Positions 27,337-36,019 of a stretch of 64,000 nucleotides of DNA are shown piece after piece. The DNA is taken from NCBI RefSeq assembly GCF_012034205.1, contig NZ_JAATEM010000014.1, positions 111,480 through 175,479 of the forward strand, given 5' to 3'. A model generated the notes under the pieces. The model did not search any database, had not been told where the DNA came from, and worked only from the letters and a program-made list of their open reading frames with translations. A program made the position numbers and the translations under genes. The DNA is from Streptomyces composti (GTDB taxonomy: Bacteria > Actinomycetota > Actinomycetes > Streptomycetales > Streptomycetaceae). Positions within the stretch are counted from its first letter, which is position 1. Each line of letters opens with the position of its first letter.

Positions 27337-28356
27337 GTGAGTACGCGCGCGGCACAGGCATTCCGGCACGGCGGTGAGGCCGTGTGCACGGTGCGCGGGC
27401 TGACCAAGACCTACCCGGCGGCGCGCGGCCGCCGCGGGGTGCCGGACACGCCCGAGGTCAGGGCCACCGACGACGTGGACCTCGACATCCGGCGCGGCGA
27501 GATCTTCGGACTGCTCGGGCCCAACGGCGCCGGCAAGTCCACCCTGGTGCGCCAGCTCACCGGGCTCATGCGCCCCGACCGCGGCACGGTCGAGATCCTC
27601 GGCCACGACATCGTCCGCCACCCCGAGCGCGCCTCCCGCATCCTCGCCTACCTCGGCCAGGAGTCCACCGCCCTGGACGAGCTGACGGTGTCCCTCGCCG
27701 CCGAGACCACCGGACGGCTGCGCGGCCTCGGCGCCCGGCGAGCGCGGGCCGAGCGCGACGCCGTGCTGGAGGAGCTGGGCCTGACGCCGCTCGCCGGGCG
27801 CCCGCTGCGCAAGCTGTCCGGCGGCCAGCGGCGGCTCGCCTGCTTCGCCGCCGCGCTGGTGGGCGAGCGCCCCCTGCTGGTGCTCGACGAGCCCACCACC
27901 GGCATGGACCCCGTGGCGCGGCGCGCCGTGTGGTCCGCCGTCGACCGGCGGCGCGCCGAGCACGGCTCCACGGTGCTGCTGGTCACCCACAACGTCATCG
28001 AGGCCGAGACCGTCCTCGACCGGGTCGCCGTGCTCGACCGGGGCCGGGTCATCGCCTGCGACAGCCCCGCCGGGCTGAAGGAGCAGATCGCCGGCGAGGT
28101 CCGGGTCGAGCTGGTGTGGCGCGAGGCCGCGCCGCTGCACGTGCCCGAGGTCGCCGCGCTGCGGGACCGGGCCGCCGAGTCGGGCCGCCGCTGGACCCTG
28201 CGGCTCGCCCCCGAGGAGGCCCGCACGGTCGTCGCCACCGTCACCGGCGGGGCCGCCTTCGCCGCCCTGGACGACTTCACGCTGGCCACGCCCAGCCTGG
28301 AGGACGTCTATCTGGCGCTCGGCGGGGCGGTGCGGCGAGGGCTGGTGAAGGCGTGA
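27337..28356 (+). CDS. ABC transporter ATP-binding protein (ABC-2 exporter type)
   Basis: A 339-residue ATPase with Walker A GPNGAGKST, signature LSGGQRR, Walker B LLVLDEPTTGMD and H-loop LLVTHN. The C-terminal 90 residues form the domain usual in DrrA/CcmA-type exporters. It pairs with the permease starting at 28490. Cargo is not evident; daunorubicin-exporter-like annotation would be by similarity only. The start is GTG 27337. Confidence 0.93.
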   Translation: MSTRAAQAFRHGGEAVCTVRGLTKTYPAARGRRGVPDTPEVRATDDVDLDIRRGEIFGLLGPNGAGKSTLVRQLTGLMRPDRGTVEILGHDIVRHPERASRILAYLGQESTALDELTVSLAAETTGRLRGLGARRARAERDAVLEELGLTPLAGRPLRKLSGGQRRLACFAAALVGERPLLVLDEPTTGMDPVARRAVWSAVDRRRAEHGSTVLLVTHNVIEAETVLDRVAVLDRGRVIACDSPAGLKEQIAGEVRVELVWREAAPLHVPEVAALRDRAAESGRRWTLRLAPEEARTVVATVTGGAAFAALDDFTLATPSLEDVYLALGGAVRRGLVKA

Positions 28357-28493
28357 GCGGCACGGTGAGCACACCCCGCACGGCATCCGTACGGAACAGG
28401 GCGACCGCCTCGGCGCGACCGGACGCACCTTCCGGTGGCCCCGCGAGGACCCTGCGAGCGAATCTTCTGGCGAAGGGGAGCAGCACGACGTGA
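28353..28493 (+). CDS. Possible 46-aa reading frame bridging the ABC genes
   Basis: Starting at GTG 28353, which overlaps the ATPase stop as GTGA, a 46-codon frame runs to TGA 28493, which overlaps the permease start GTG 28490, again as GTGA. The product is Ser/Thr/Arg/Ala rich (VSGTVSTPRTASVRNRATA to NLLAKGSSTT) with no recognised domain. The exact overlaps at both ends are what a translationally coupled gene would show, but chance is possible in GC-rich DNA. Confidence 0.35.
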   Translation: MSGTVSTPRTASVRNRATASARPDAPSGGPARTLRANLLAKGSSTT

Positions 28494-29311
28494 GTGTCGT
28501 ACCCGCCGATGTCCTGCCGGGCGGCGCCCTGGCCGCGGAGGAGACCGCCGGCCGGCCGGCCGAACTCGGTCCGCGGGCACGGCTGTGGCCCTCGCTGGCG
28601 GCCGTGTACCGGGCGCAGCTGTCCCGGGCGCGGGTGGCGCGCATCCCGCTGCTGTTCGTGGCGACCTTCCAGTCGGTCGGGATCATGATCCTGATGCGCG
28701 GTGTCGTCGACGGCGGCGGCGAGGCGCGGGCGGTGGTCGCCGGCTCCTCGGTGCTGGTCGTCGCCTTCGTGGCGCTGAACCTGCTGGCGCAGTACTTCGG
28801 CCAGCTGCGGGCGAGCGGCGGGCTCGACCACTACGCCACGCTGCCGGTGCCGCCGGCCGCGGTGGTGCTGGGCGCGGCCGGCGCGTACGCCTCGTTCACC
28901 GTGCCCGGCACGGTGGTCACGGCCGTCTTCGGCTGCGTGCTGTTCGGGCTGCCGCTGGCGCATCTGTGGGTGCTGGCCGCGGTGATTCCGCTCGCCGGGG
29001 CCGCGCTCGCCGGGCTCGGGGCGGCGCTCGGACTGCTCGCCCCGCGGCCCGAGCTGGCCACCCTGCTCGGCCAGCTGGGCATGTCCGCCGTGCTGCTGCT
29101 GGGGGTGCTGCCGGCCGAGCGGATGCCCGAGGCGGTGCGCCTCGCCCGGGACCTGCTGCCCTCGACCTACGGGGTGGACGCCTTCGCCCGCACCTTCGCG
29201 GAGCGGCCCGCCTGGGGGCTGGTGCTCGGCGACCTCGCGGTGTGCGGGGTGGTCGGGGTCCTCTCGCTGGGCGTCGCCACCTGGGCCTACCGCAGGGCCG
29301 CCGTCCGGTGA
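28490..29311 (+). CDS. ABC-2 type transporter permease
   Basis: A 273-residue membrane protein with six hydrophobic segments (about residues 52-72, 80-105, 130-155, 158-180, 186-205, 240-262) in the ABC-2 pattern. The loop after the fifth segment (PEAVRLARDLLPSTYGVDAF) is typical of DrrB-like permeases. The GTG at 28490 follows GGGGAGCAGC. It completes the exporter encoded by the preceding ATPase gene. Confidence 0.9.
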   Translation: MSVVPADVLPGGALAAEETAGRPAELGPRARLWPSLAAVYRAQLSRARVARIPLLFVATFQSVGIMILMRGVVDGGGEARAVVAGSSVLVVAFVALNLLAQYFGQLRASGGLDHYATLPVPPAAVVLGAAGAYASFTVPGTVVTAVFGCVLFGLPLAHLWVLAAVIPLAGAALAGLGAALGLLAPRPELATLLGQLGMSAVLLLGVLPAERMPEAVRLARDLLPSTYGVDAFARTFAERPAWGLVLGDLAVCGVVGVLSLGVATWAYRRAAVR

Positions 29312-29345
29312 CACACGCCGGGGCGGAGCCTGGCACGATGGCAGG

Positions 29346-30080
29346 GTGAGCGCACCTCTGACACCACCACCGCCGCACGAACACTCCTCGCCCGACGGGT
29401 GGCGGGGTCAGCCGCCGACGTCGCCCGCCGCGGGGCAGCTCGCCGCGGCGACGCCCAAGGACGCCGGGCCGGGCAAGCCGGGGCATACCGCGGACACCGG
29501 GCTCGGGTGGTACGGGCAGGACGGGCCCGGGATGAGGACGGAGATGCGGGAAGCCGCGGTGACCGCGGTCGCGGTGGCGCTCAGCGGGGTGCTGCTGGGC
29601 CTGCTGTGGTGGTGGCTGGCGCCGCGCGTGGCGTATGTGGGCGATGTGACCGGTGACAGCTGGGTCGTCTACGTCAAGGACACCGAGGGCGAGCAGGCGG
29701 TGGGCGCCGACGGCACCTTCACCCTCCTGGCCCTGGCCTTCGGCGCGGTGAGCGCGCTGGTCGTCTTCCTGCTGCGGCGGCGCGGGGGAGTGCCGCTGGT
29801 GGCGGGAATGGCGCTCGGCGGGCTGCTGGGCTCGCTCCTCGCCTGGCGGGTCGGCGTGTGGCTGGGGCCGGAGCAGGACCTGATCGCCCAGGCCCGGGAG
29901 GCGGGCCGGGGCGTCGCCTTCGACGCGCCGCTCAAGCTGGGTGCGAAGGGGGCGCTGCTGGCCTGGTCCATGGCGGCCCTCGTGCTGCACCTCGGCCTCA
30001 CGGCGCTGTTCGGCCCGCGCGACCCCGAGCCCCTCCCGCCGCCCCCGGAGCAGAACGGACCCGTGCGCCTGGAGAAGTAG
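29346..30080 (+). CDS. DUF2567-family membrane protein
   Basis: A 244-residue protein with a Pro-rich cytoplasmic N-terminus (about 60 residues), then four hydrophobic segments (about 72-95, 122-140, 148-170, 202-222). An extracellular loop after the first segment carries GDVTGDSWVVYVKDTEGEQA. It matches the actinobacterial DUF2567 pattern; function unknown. The start is GTG 29346, 35 bp after the permease, so it may be in the same transcript. Confidence 0.8.
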   Translation: MSAPLTPPPPHEHSSPDGWRGQPPTSPAAGQLAAATPKDAGPGKPGHTADTGLGWYGQDGPGMRTEMREAAVTAVAVALSGVLLGLLWWWLAPRVAYVGDVTGDSWVVYVKDTEGEQAVGADGTFTLLALAFGAVSALVVFLLRRRGGVPLVAGMALGGLLGSLLAWRVGVWLGPEQDLIAQAREAGRGVAFDAPLKLGAKGALLAWSMAALVLHLGLTALFGPRDPEPLPPPPEQNGPVRLEK

Positions 30081-30120
30081 CACCGGGCGGCCGGAGAACC
30101 CTCGCCCTCGTGAGGCGGCA

Positions 30121-30166
30121 CCGGGCCCCGGCCCCCGTACGGCAGGTACGGAGGGCCGGGGCCCGG
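30121..30166 (+). terminator. Terminator after the DUF2567 gene
   Basis: Arms 30121-30140 and about 30146-30166 pair over roughly 20 bp with one bulged base. The stem lies 40 bp past the stop at 30080. Confidence 0.75.
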
Positions 30167-30188
30167 TACGTCGCGCCCGTGCATGAGG

Positions 30189-30218
30189 CCGTCCGCGGCG
30201 GCTCGCCGGCGGACGGCG
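30189..30218 (-). terminator. Hairpin after the bL37 gene
   Basis: CCGTCCGC and GCGGACGG form an 8-bp stem whose loop contains a further GGC/GCC pairing. It lies about 11 bp beyond the bL37 stop on the minus strand. Confidence 0.55.
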
Positions 30219-30229
30219 GGTCCCTCGGC

Positions 30230-30304
30230 CTACGCCGGCCGGCGGCCGTGGTTCGCGCGGCCCTTCCTGGTGCGCCACCTGCGCTTGCGCGTCCTCTTCG
30301 ACAT
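30230..30304 (-). CDS. Ribosomal protein bL37 (24 aa)
   Basis: The minus strand from ATG 30304 encodes 24 residues, MSKRTRKRRWRTRKGRANHG then RRPA, ending in TAG at 30230. The ribosome site GAAAGGA lies just upstream. The composition (half Arg/Lys) and the ANHGxRP ending match bL37, the tiny 50S protein first seen in mycobacterial ribosome structures near the peptidyl transferase centre. It is too short for ordinary gene finders. It stands alone 184 bp after ybaK, behind that gene's terminator. Confidence 0.82.
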   Translation of the reverse strand: MSKRTRKRRWRTRKGRANHGRRPA

Positions 30305-30420
30305 GTCCTTTCTCGATAGCCGAGGAGGAGTCCGGCGTCGAGGTGCCCCGCGCCGACACCGGAAGCACGTCCGAAAACGCGCGCCCGCCGCGAGCCGCGC
30401 GCGGCCCGCCCGGGCAGGTT

Positions 30421-30461
30421 CGCGAAGTGCCCGCGGTGCGCCCGCCCCGGGCGCCTTCGCG
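30421..30461 (-). terminator. Hairpin after ybaK
   Basis: CGCGAAG (30421-30427) pairs with CTTCGCG (30455-30461), and GCCCG with CGGGC inside it, a stem of about 12 bp with a small internal loop. It lies 28 bp past the ybaK stop. Confidence 0.6.
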
Positions 30462-30488
30462 ACAGCCCCGCGGGCGCCACCCGCCGGG

Positions 30489-30989
30489 CTACGGGCGGGC
30501 GATCGGCGCCAGCGTCGCCGAGGTCAGCTCGGCCAGGGTGTCCGGGGCGAGTTCCACCTCCAGGCCCCGGCGGCCCGCGGAGACGCAGATGGTGGCGTGC
30601 CCCCGCGCCGACGCGTCCAGGACCGTGGGCAGCTTCTTGCGCTGGCCCAGCGGCGAGATGCCACCGCGGACATAGCCGGTGGTGCGTTCCGCGAGCGCCG
30701 GGTCGGCCATCGCCGCCCGTTTGCCGCCCACCGCCGCCGCCAGGGCCTTCAGGTCCAGCTGGCCGGCCACCGGCACCACGGCCACCGTCAGGCTGCCGTC
30801 GATCTCGGCGACCAGGGTCTTGAACACCCGGTCGGGGGAGACGCCCATCGCCTCGGCCGCCTCCTCGCCGTAGGAGGGGTGGGACGGGTCGTGCTCGTAG
30901 GAGTGGAGCGTGAACTCGGCGCCCGCCGCGGCCAGAACCACCGTCGCCGGTGTGCCGCCGGACTGCTGCTTCTTGGACTTCTTCGCCAT
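30489..30989 (-). CDS. ybaK: Cys-tRNA(Pro) deacylase, YbaK/EbsC type
   Basis: A 166-residue editing-domain protein that hydrolyses mischarged Cys-tRNA(Pro). YbaK features are present: the lysine in DRVFKTLV, AVVPVAGQLDLKALAAAVGGKRAAMAD, and GYVRGGISPLGQRKKLPTV (the GGxSP loop). The N-terminus is a short Lys-rich stretch. It begins 13 bp after the LON-domain gene and shares its operon. Confidence 0.93.
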   Translation of the reverse strand: MAKKSKKQQSGGTPATVVLAAAGAEFTLHSYEHDPSHPSYGEEAAEAMGVSPDRVFKTLVAEIDGSLTVAVVPVAGQLDLKALAAAVGGKRAAMADPALAERTTGYVRGGISPLGQRKKLPTVLDASARGHATICVSAGRRGLEVELAPDTLAELTSATLAPIARP

Positions 30990-31002
30990 CAGGGCACAGA
31001 CC

Positions 31003-31743
31003 TCAGTTGAGATTCGTCGGGCCGCGCGTCAGGTCCGGCGCGGGCAATGACGGCAGGCTACGGATGATCGCCGTCTCCGCGCGCAGGAGTTTCAGCTCGT
31101 CGCGGAGCCGGGACGCGGTGTCCGGGGCCTGCAGCAGCCGCTGCTTCGTCGGCGTGTCCAGCACCATCGCCGCGGCGACCAGATAGGAGACGACGCCCGG
31201 CTCGTCCGGCAGCTCAGCGCCGGTCGCCAGGGACCGCTCCCGCGCGCCCGCCAGCCGCTTCTGGTACTGCCGGAACGCCCGCAGCACCCCCTCCGCCAGG
31301 GCACCCGCCTCGTCGCCGGGCTCCTCGGGCACCGGCTCGAGCTCGGCGGTGAGGAACGGCCCCGAGGCGTCCACCGACAGCAGCCGCACCCGGGTCGTCC
31401 CGGTCGCGAGCACCTCGAAGGTGCCGTCCGCCCGCTCCCGGACGGTCGCCGCGTCGGCCACACAGCCCACCTTGTGGAAGGCCTTCATCGGGCCGGGGCC
31501 GAAACCCGCCGCGGGGCCGCGCTCCGGCAGCGCCGTCGGGTCGGGCATGCCGGGGGCGCTCGGCGCGACCTCGTGGCCGTCACGGATCGCCACCACGGCG
31601 AACCGGCGGGGCTCGTCCTCGGGCGTCTTCAGCAGCTCGCGCATCATGGCGCGGTAGCGCTCCTCGAAGACGTTGAGCGGAAGCACGAGCCCCGGGAACA
31701 GCACCGAGTTCAGGGGAAAGAGCGGGAGCCGGACGGTGGTCAC
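31003..31743 (-). CDS. LON peptidase substrate-binding-domain protein
   Basis: A 246-residue protein made of the Lon N-terminal (LAN) domain only: LPLFPLNSVLFPGLVLPLNV at the start and FERYR-like EERYRAMM after it, then a helical C-terminus. No AAA+ or protease domain follows, so it is one of the stand-alone LAN proteins of unknown function. The start is GTG 31743. It sits 11 bp after the upstream gene and 13 bp before ybaK. Confidence 0.9.
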   Translation of the reverse strand: MTTVRLPLFPLNSVLFPGLVLPLNVFEERYRAMMRELLKTPEDEPRRFAVVAIRDGHEVAPSAPGMPDPTALPERGPAAGFGPGPMKAFHKVGCVADAATVRERADGTFEVLATGTTRVRLLSVDASGPFLTAELEPVPEEPGDEAGALAEGVLRAFRQYQKRLAGARERSLATGAELPDEPGVVSYLVAAAMVLDTPTKQRLLQAPDTASRLRDELKLLRAETAIIRSLPSLPAPDLTRGPTNLN

Positions 31744-31754
31744 GACGCAAAAGC

Positions 31755-32786
31755 CTAATGGTCGCCGGAGCGCATGTGCCGTCGCTGTTCACGGAGTGGA
31801 TGGCCGGACCCGCCACCCGCGGCCACGGCCGCCCGCACCTTCCGGCGCACCTGGAGGAACCGGCCGAGCGGATCGGCCGCGTCCCGGTCCCAGGGGAAGC
31901 TCGTGGCGTACACGCCGATGAGGCCCAGCTGCTCCAGCGCGTCCGTCCAGCGCTCCAGGCGGACGAGCACGTACGTCAGCAGATTGCGCGGCTCGGCCGG
32001 CCAGGCGTGACGCGCGGGGAACCGGGCCGACAGGGCCATGGCCCGGTCGGCCGCCGCGTCGAGCCGCGCCCGCGGCAGCGGGGGACCGCAGCCGTCGGTG
32101 AGGTAGCCGAACGCCGCCCGCAGCGGCAGGGCCTGGGTGAGCGAGTCGTCCGGCGCGTCCTGGGCGGCCGGCTCGGCGAAGTCGAAGCACTCGCGGTGCG
32201 AGCCGTGCCAGGAGGACGCGAGATAGCCCAGGGCCGCGACATGGCAGCCGTAGTGGTGCGGGTCGCGGCGGACGGCCGCCGCCCACAGCTCCTCGAAGTA
32301 GGTGTGGCCGGCGCGGGCGCCCCGGGCGTGGTCCAGGGCGAGCCGCCAGGGCACCGGATCGCCGTTGTCCGCCTTGGCCGCTGCGGTGATCAGCGGGCTC
32401 ACCTCGCGCAGCAGTTCGGCGCGCGCGGGGGAGTCCCAGGCCCGGTCCACCGCCAGCTGGGCGTCGACCAGCAGCGCGTCCCCGTCCTGCGGGGCGGCGG
32501 CCCGCCAGGAGGCCAGCCAGTCGGGGCGCGAACGCGCGAAGACCGCCAGGCGCCGTACATAGCGGTCCCGGCGCTCCCAGGCCCTGGTGCGCCGGGTGGC
32601 CGCGAGCAGCTCAGCGGCCGGGACGAAGTCCCCCTGCGCGGCGCCGAGCAGCGCCGGGCCCAGCGCGTCGTCGGGGGCGTCGAGCAGGACCTCGTCGTCG
32701 GCGGGCAGCACGGCACCGACGGCGGGTGCGTCGGCCGTCCTTCTTCGCACCCGGGGGGAGCGGGTGAACGCGTGCAGCGGAGCCAT
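31755..32786 (-). CDS. Hypothetical helical-repeat-like protein
   Basis: A 343-residue soluble protein starting MAPLHAFTRSPRVRRRT. I do not recognise a named family. It is rich in Ala and Trp/Asp helices (AWERRDRYVRRLAVFARSRP, WLASWRAAAPQDGDALLVDA, HARGARAGHTYFEELWAAAV) arranged like TPR or other helix-pair repeats, with a conserved-looking HHYGCHVAALGYLASSWHGS block. It heads the operon with the LON-domain gene and ybaK. Confidence 0.8.
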   Translation of the reverse strand: MAPLHAFTRSPRVRRRTADAPAVGAVLPADDEVLLDAPDDALGPALLGAAQGDFVPAAELLAATRRTRAWERRDRYVRRLAVFARSRPDWLASWRAAAPQDGDALLVDAQLAVDRAWDSPARAELLREVSPLITAAAKADNGDPVPWRLALDHARGARAGHTYFEELWAAAVRRDPHHYGCHVAALGYLASSWHGSHRECFDFAEPAAQDAPDDSLTQALPLRAAFGYLTDGCGPPLPRARLDAAADRAMALSARFPARHAWPAEPRNLLTYVLVRLERWTDALEQLGLIGVYATSFPWDRDAADPLGRFLQVRRKVRAAVAAGGGSGHPLREQRRHMRSGDH

Positions 32787-32922
32787 GGTCCAACCATTGA
32801 AAGTCCGCTGGTCACGGGCGCGCCAGAGGCTTCACCGAAGTCGCGGAAGGTTGTACGGCGGCCGGTCAAGGGCAGGTAAAACAACGTCAGGTGAGAAGGA
32901 GGCCGGCCGCCACAGCGAACCG

Positions 32923-34500
32923 CTAGTTGCGCCGCAGGGCGCGGGTCACGCCCGCCGCCACCGTCGTCGCCAGGATCCAGCCCATCAGGATGAACCCCGC
33001 CGCCAGCCACTGCCAGCCGCCGCGCAGCTGCCAGAAGCCCGCCTGGCCCAGGTCGATGACCGGCAGCAGCAGGTCCAGGGCGAACAGCGACGGATTCCAC
33101 GCCGGGTGCTCGCCCTCCTTGATCGGCGGATGCTCGGCGCGGGCGAAGGCGACCGAGCCGGCCGCCCACAGCACCGCCATCCACACCGCGGCCCGGCCCG
33201 GCCGGTAGCCGTAGGCGACGGTCCAGTCCTGGGCGTACCCCCACAGCTTGGCCGCGAGCGGCAGGCTCTCGCGGCGCCGGCGCTGCTTGGCGAGCAGGAC
33301 CTCGCGGGCGTCCTCGTCCGCGCCGCTCGCCCGCAGCACGGCGGCCAGCCGCTCGTAGGGCTCCGGGTTGTACTCGGCGCTCGCCGCCCCGGCCCACCGG
33401 ATCCGCTTCTCCAGCGGGAAGGGGCCGCGTGGCACCAGGTTCTCGTAGGTGAAGCCGCCCAGCTGCAGCCGGCCGGGGCCCGGCCAGCTGTCCACCCGGT
33501 CGATCAGATTCACCACCCGGGCCCCCGACAGCACCGCCCGGCCACGCACCGGCCGCGCGCAGAGGAAGCGCAGCTCGGGCGTCTGCACCCGGCGCAGCGA
33601 CAGCTCCTGCTCGTCGGTGAAGGCGAACCGGGCCCCCTCCAGGTCCACCGCGTCCCCGAAGCGCCCGTCGTCCAGCCGCACCCCGCCCTGGCACTCGAAG
33701 CGCTGGATCCGGGTGCCGCGCGCCGGGGTCATCCCGCTCCTGGCGTGCGGGCCGAGGCCCGCCGGGGTCAGATACAGCGACCGCCCGACCGTCAGCTGGG
33801 GCGCATTGAGCGCGTGCCGGGTGTTCGGGTTGAGCAGGCGGGCGCCGCGCAGGTTCAGCGAGACGCCGATCGTGGCGCCGCGCAGGCTCAGCTCCCCGTG
33901 CGACTGGAGCATCTCCGCCTGCAGGTCCTGACCGACCGTCAGGCCGTCCCCGGCGAGCGAGCGGCCGCTGCGGTCGCGGTGCACCACCGCCTGGTTGAGC
34001 AGCAGATCGGTGCCTATCCGGGCGTCGGTCAGCCGGATGCCGCGCAGGAAGCGGCAGCGCGGCAGATGCAGATCGCCCTCGGTGTGCAGCCGGGCCGCCT
34101 CCAGGCGCGGCACCGCGCAGTCCACGAGGCGCACCGTGGTGAAGCGGGCCTCCGGCAGCAGTACCTCCCGCTCGAAGCGGCAGCCGCGCATCTCCACGTA
34201 CGGGACCACGACCCCGCCGGCCAGGTCCATCGTGCCGCTGATCAGCACGCCGGACAGCTTCAGCGAGGAGACCCGGCCGGCCAGCGGGGGCGGACCGTCC
34301 AGCAGCAGCCAGCACACGACCCGCGCCCGCACCGTGCGCTCGGGACCCCACGGGTGGCCCCCGTGCGGATCGTCCACGACCGTGTCGCCGCTGCTCAGGT
34401 CGTACAGACTGCCGCTGCGGAACGCCTGCCACATGCCCGCCTCGACGGCGGTCAGGTCCTCCGGCGGCGGCCCGGCGCCCGGTCCCGCCCCTGTCGGCAC
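32923..34500 (-). CDS. Pentapeptide-like beta-helix protein with C-terminal membrane segments
   Basis: A 525-residue protein (GTG 34500). Residues about 70-370 repeat a roughly 20-residue beta unit rich in L/A-x-x-A/G (LKLSGVLISGTMDLAGG, LRGATIGVSLNLRGARLLN, VRLDDGRFGDAVDLEGARFA), like a degenerate pentapeptide-repeat helix. After a basic region (KQRRRRESLPLAAKLWGYAQDW) come two or three hydrophobic segments near residues 445-465, 480-500 and 503-518. The beta helix therefore probably faces the cytoplasm and is tethered to the membrane. Function unknown. Confidence 0.8.
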   Translation of the reverse strand: MPTGAGPGAGPPPEDLTAVEAGMWQAFRSGSLYDLSSGDTVVDDPHGGHPWGPERTVRARVVCWLLLDGPPPLAGRVSSLKLSGVLISGTMDLAGGVVVPYVEMRGCRFEREVLLPEARFTTVRLVDCAVPRLEAARLHTEGDLHLPRCRFLRGIRLTDARIGTDLLLNQAVVHRDRSGRSLAGDGLTVGQDLQAEMLQSHGELSLRGATIGVSLNLRGARLLNPNTRHALNAPQLTVGRSLYLTPAGLGPHARSGMTPARGTRIQRFECQGGVRLDDGRFGDAVDLEGARFAFTDEQELSLRRVQTPELRFLCARPVRGRAVLSGARVVNLIDRVDSWPGPGRLQLGGFTYENLVPRGPFPLEKRIRWAGAASAEYNPEPYERLAAVLRASGADEDAREVLLAKQRRRRESLPLAAKLWGYAQDWTVAYGYRPGRAAVWMAVLWAAGSVAFARAEHPPIKEGEHPAWNPSLFALDLLLPVIDLGQAGFWQLRGGWQWLAAGFILMGWILATTVAAGVTRALRRN

Positions 34501-34693
34501 GGCTGCCCCCCTCCTCCCCGGCTACTTGCTGGTTCATCGCTTCATACAGCCGTTGTGCCCGGTCGTGTCACCGCTTGAACACGGAACGTGAGCCGGATCG
34601 CGCCGATGTGTGCGGAGGGTCACCGCGTGACACGCGTATCAGCCATTGGAACGCGCGGACGTCCGCACGCACGGGTCTGAGAGAATTGAGCAC

Positions 34694-36019
34694 GTGATCT
34701 CCCGAATCGATCTGCGCGGCGACGCCCTCCCCGAGGGCCCCGCCCTGCGTGACCTGCTGCCCCGAGCCGACTTCGACGTCGCGGCCGCCCTGGAGAAGGT
34801 GCGTCCCATCTGCGAGGCCGTGCATCATCGTGGCGACGCGGCGCTGATCGACTTCGCCGAGAGGTTCGACGGGGTACGGCTGGAAAGCGTCCGGGTCCCG
34901 GACCAGGCGCTCACCGACGCCCTGAAGCAGCTGGACCCGGCCGTGCGCGCGGCCCTGGAGGAGTCCATCCGCCGCGCCCGGCTCGTCCACCGCGAGCAGC
35001 GCCGCTCCACCCGCACCACCCAGGTCGTGCCCGGCGGCACGGTCACCGAGAAGTGGGTCCCCGTCGACCGGGTGGGCCTGTACGCGCCCGGCGGCCGCTC
35101 GGTCTACCCCTCGTCCGTGATCATGAACGCGGTCCCGGCGCAGGAGGCCGGCGTCCCGTCGATCGCGCTGGCCTCGCCGGCCCAGGCCGAGTTCGGCGGG
35201 CTGCCGCACCCCACGATCCTCGCCGCGTGCGCGCTCCTCGGCGTCGACGAGGTGTACGCGGCCGGCGGCGCCACCGCCGTCGCGATGTTCGCCCACGGCA
35301 CCGAGTCCTGCCCGCCGGCGAACATGGTCACCGGCCCCGGCAACATCTGGGTCGCCGCCGCCAAGCGCTACTTCACCGGGAAGATCGGCATCGACGCCGA
35401 GGCCGGCCCCACCGAGATCGCGATCCTCGCGGACGCCACGGCCGACCCGGTGCACGTAGCCGCCGACCTGATCAGCCAGGCCGAGCACGACCCGCTGGCC
35501 GCCTCCGTCCTGGTCACCGACTCCGCCGAGCTGGCGGACGCGGTGGAGAAGGAGCTGGAGCCGCAGGTCGAGGCCACCAAGCACATCGACGACCGGATCG
35601 TGCCCGCGCTCGGCGGCAGGCAGTCCGCCATCGTGCTGGTCGACGGCATCGACGAGGGCCTGCGGGTGGTCGACGCCTACGGCGCCGAGCACCTGGAGAT
35701 CCAGACCGCCGACGCCGCCGCCGTCGCCGACCGGGTGCGCAACGCCGGCGCGATCTTCGTCGGCCCCTGGGCGCCGGTCTCGCTCGGCGACTACGCGGCC
35801 GGATCCAACCACGTCCTGCCCACCGGCGGCTGTGCCTGCCACTCCTCGGGCCTGTCCGTGCAGTCCTTCCTGCGCGGCATCCACATCGTCGACTACACCG
35901 AGGACGCGCTGGCCGAGGTCGCGCACCACGTGGTGACGCTGGCGGAGGCCGAGGACCTCCCGGCGCACGGCGCGGCGATCAAGGCGAGGTTCGGCTGGAA
36001 GGTGCCCGAGAGCAAGTGA
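34694..36019 (+). CDS. hisD: Histidinol dehydrogenase
   Basis: A 441-residue Zn enzyme that carries out the last two steps of histidine synthesis. Family motifs: [38 protein letters not shown], and the metal ligands Gln262 and His265 in [11 protein letters not shown] 34694 is chosen (ISRIDLRGD follows); an extension to 34646 lacks a ribosome site. It opens the his operon; the 193-bp region upstream separates it from a divergent gene. The stop overlaps the hisC start by four bases. Confidence 0.96.
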   Translation: MISRIDLRGDALPEGPALRDLLPRADFDVAAALEKVRPICEAVHHRGDAALIDFAERFDGVRLESVRVPDQALTDALKQLDPAVRAALEESIRRARLVHREQRRSTRTTQVVPGGTVTEKWVPVDRVGLYAPGGRSVYPSSVIMNAVPAQEAGVPSIALASPAQAEFGGLPHPTILAACALLGVDEVYAAGGATAVAMFAHGTESCPPANMVTGPGNIWVAAAKRYFTGKIGIDAEAGPTEIAILADATADPVHVAADLISQAEHDPLAASVLVTDSAELADAVEKELEPQVEATKHIDDRIVPALGGRQSAIVLVDGIDEGLRVVDAYGAEHLEIQTADAAAVADRVRNAGAIFVGPWAPVSLGDYAAGSNHVLPTGGCACHSSGLSVQSFLRGIHIVDYTEDALAEVAHHVVTLAEAEDLPAHGAAIKARFGWKVPESK

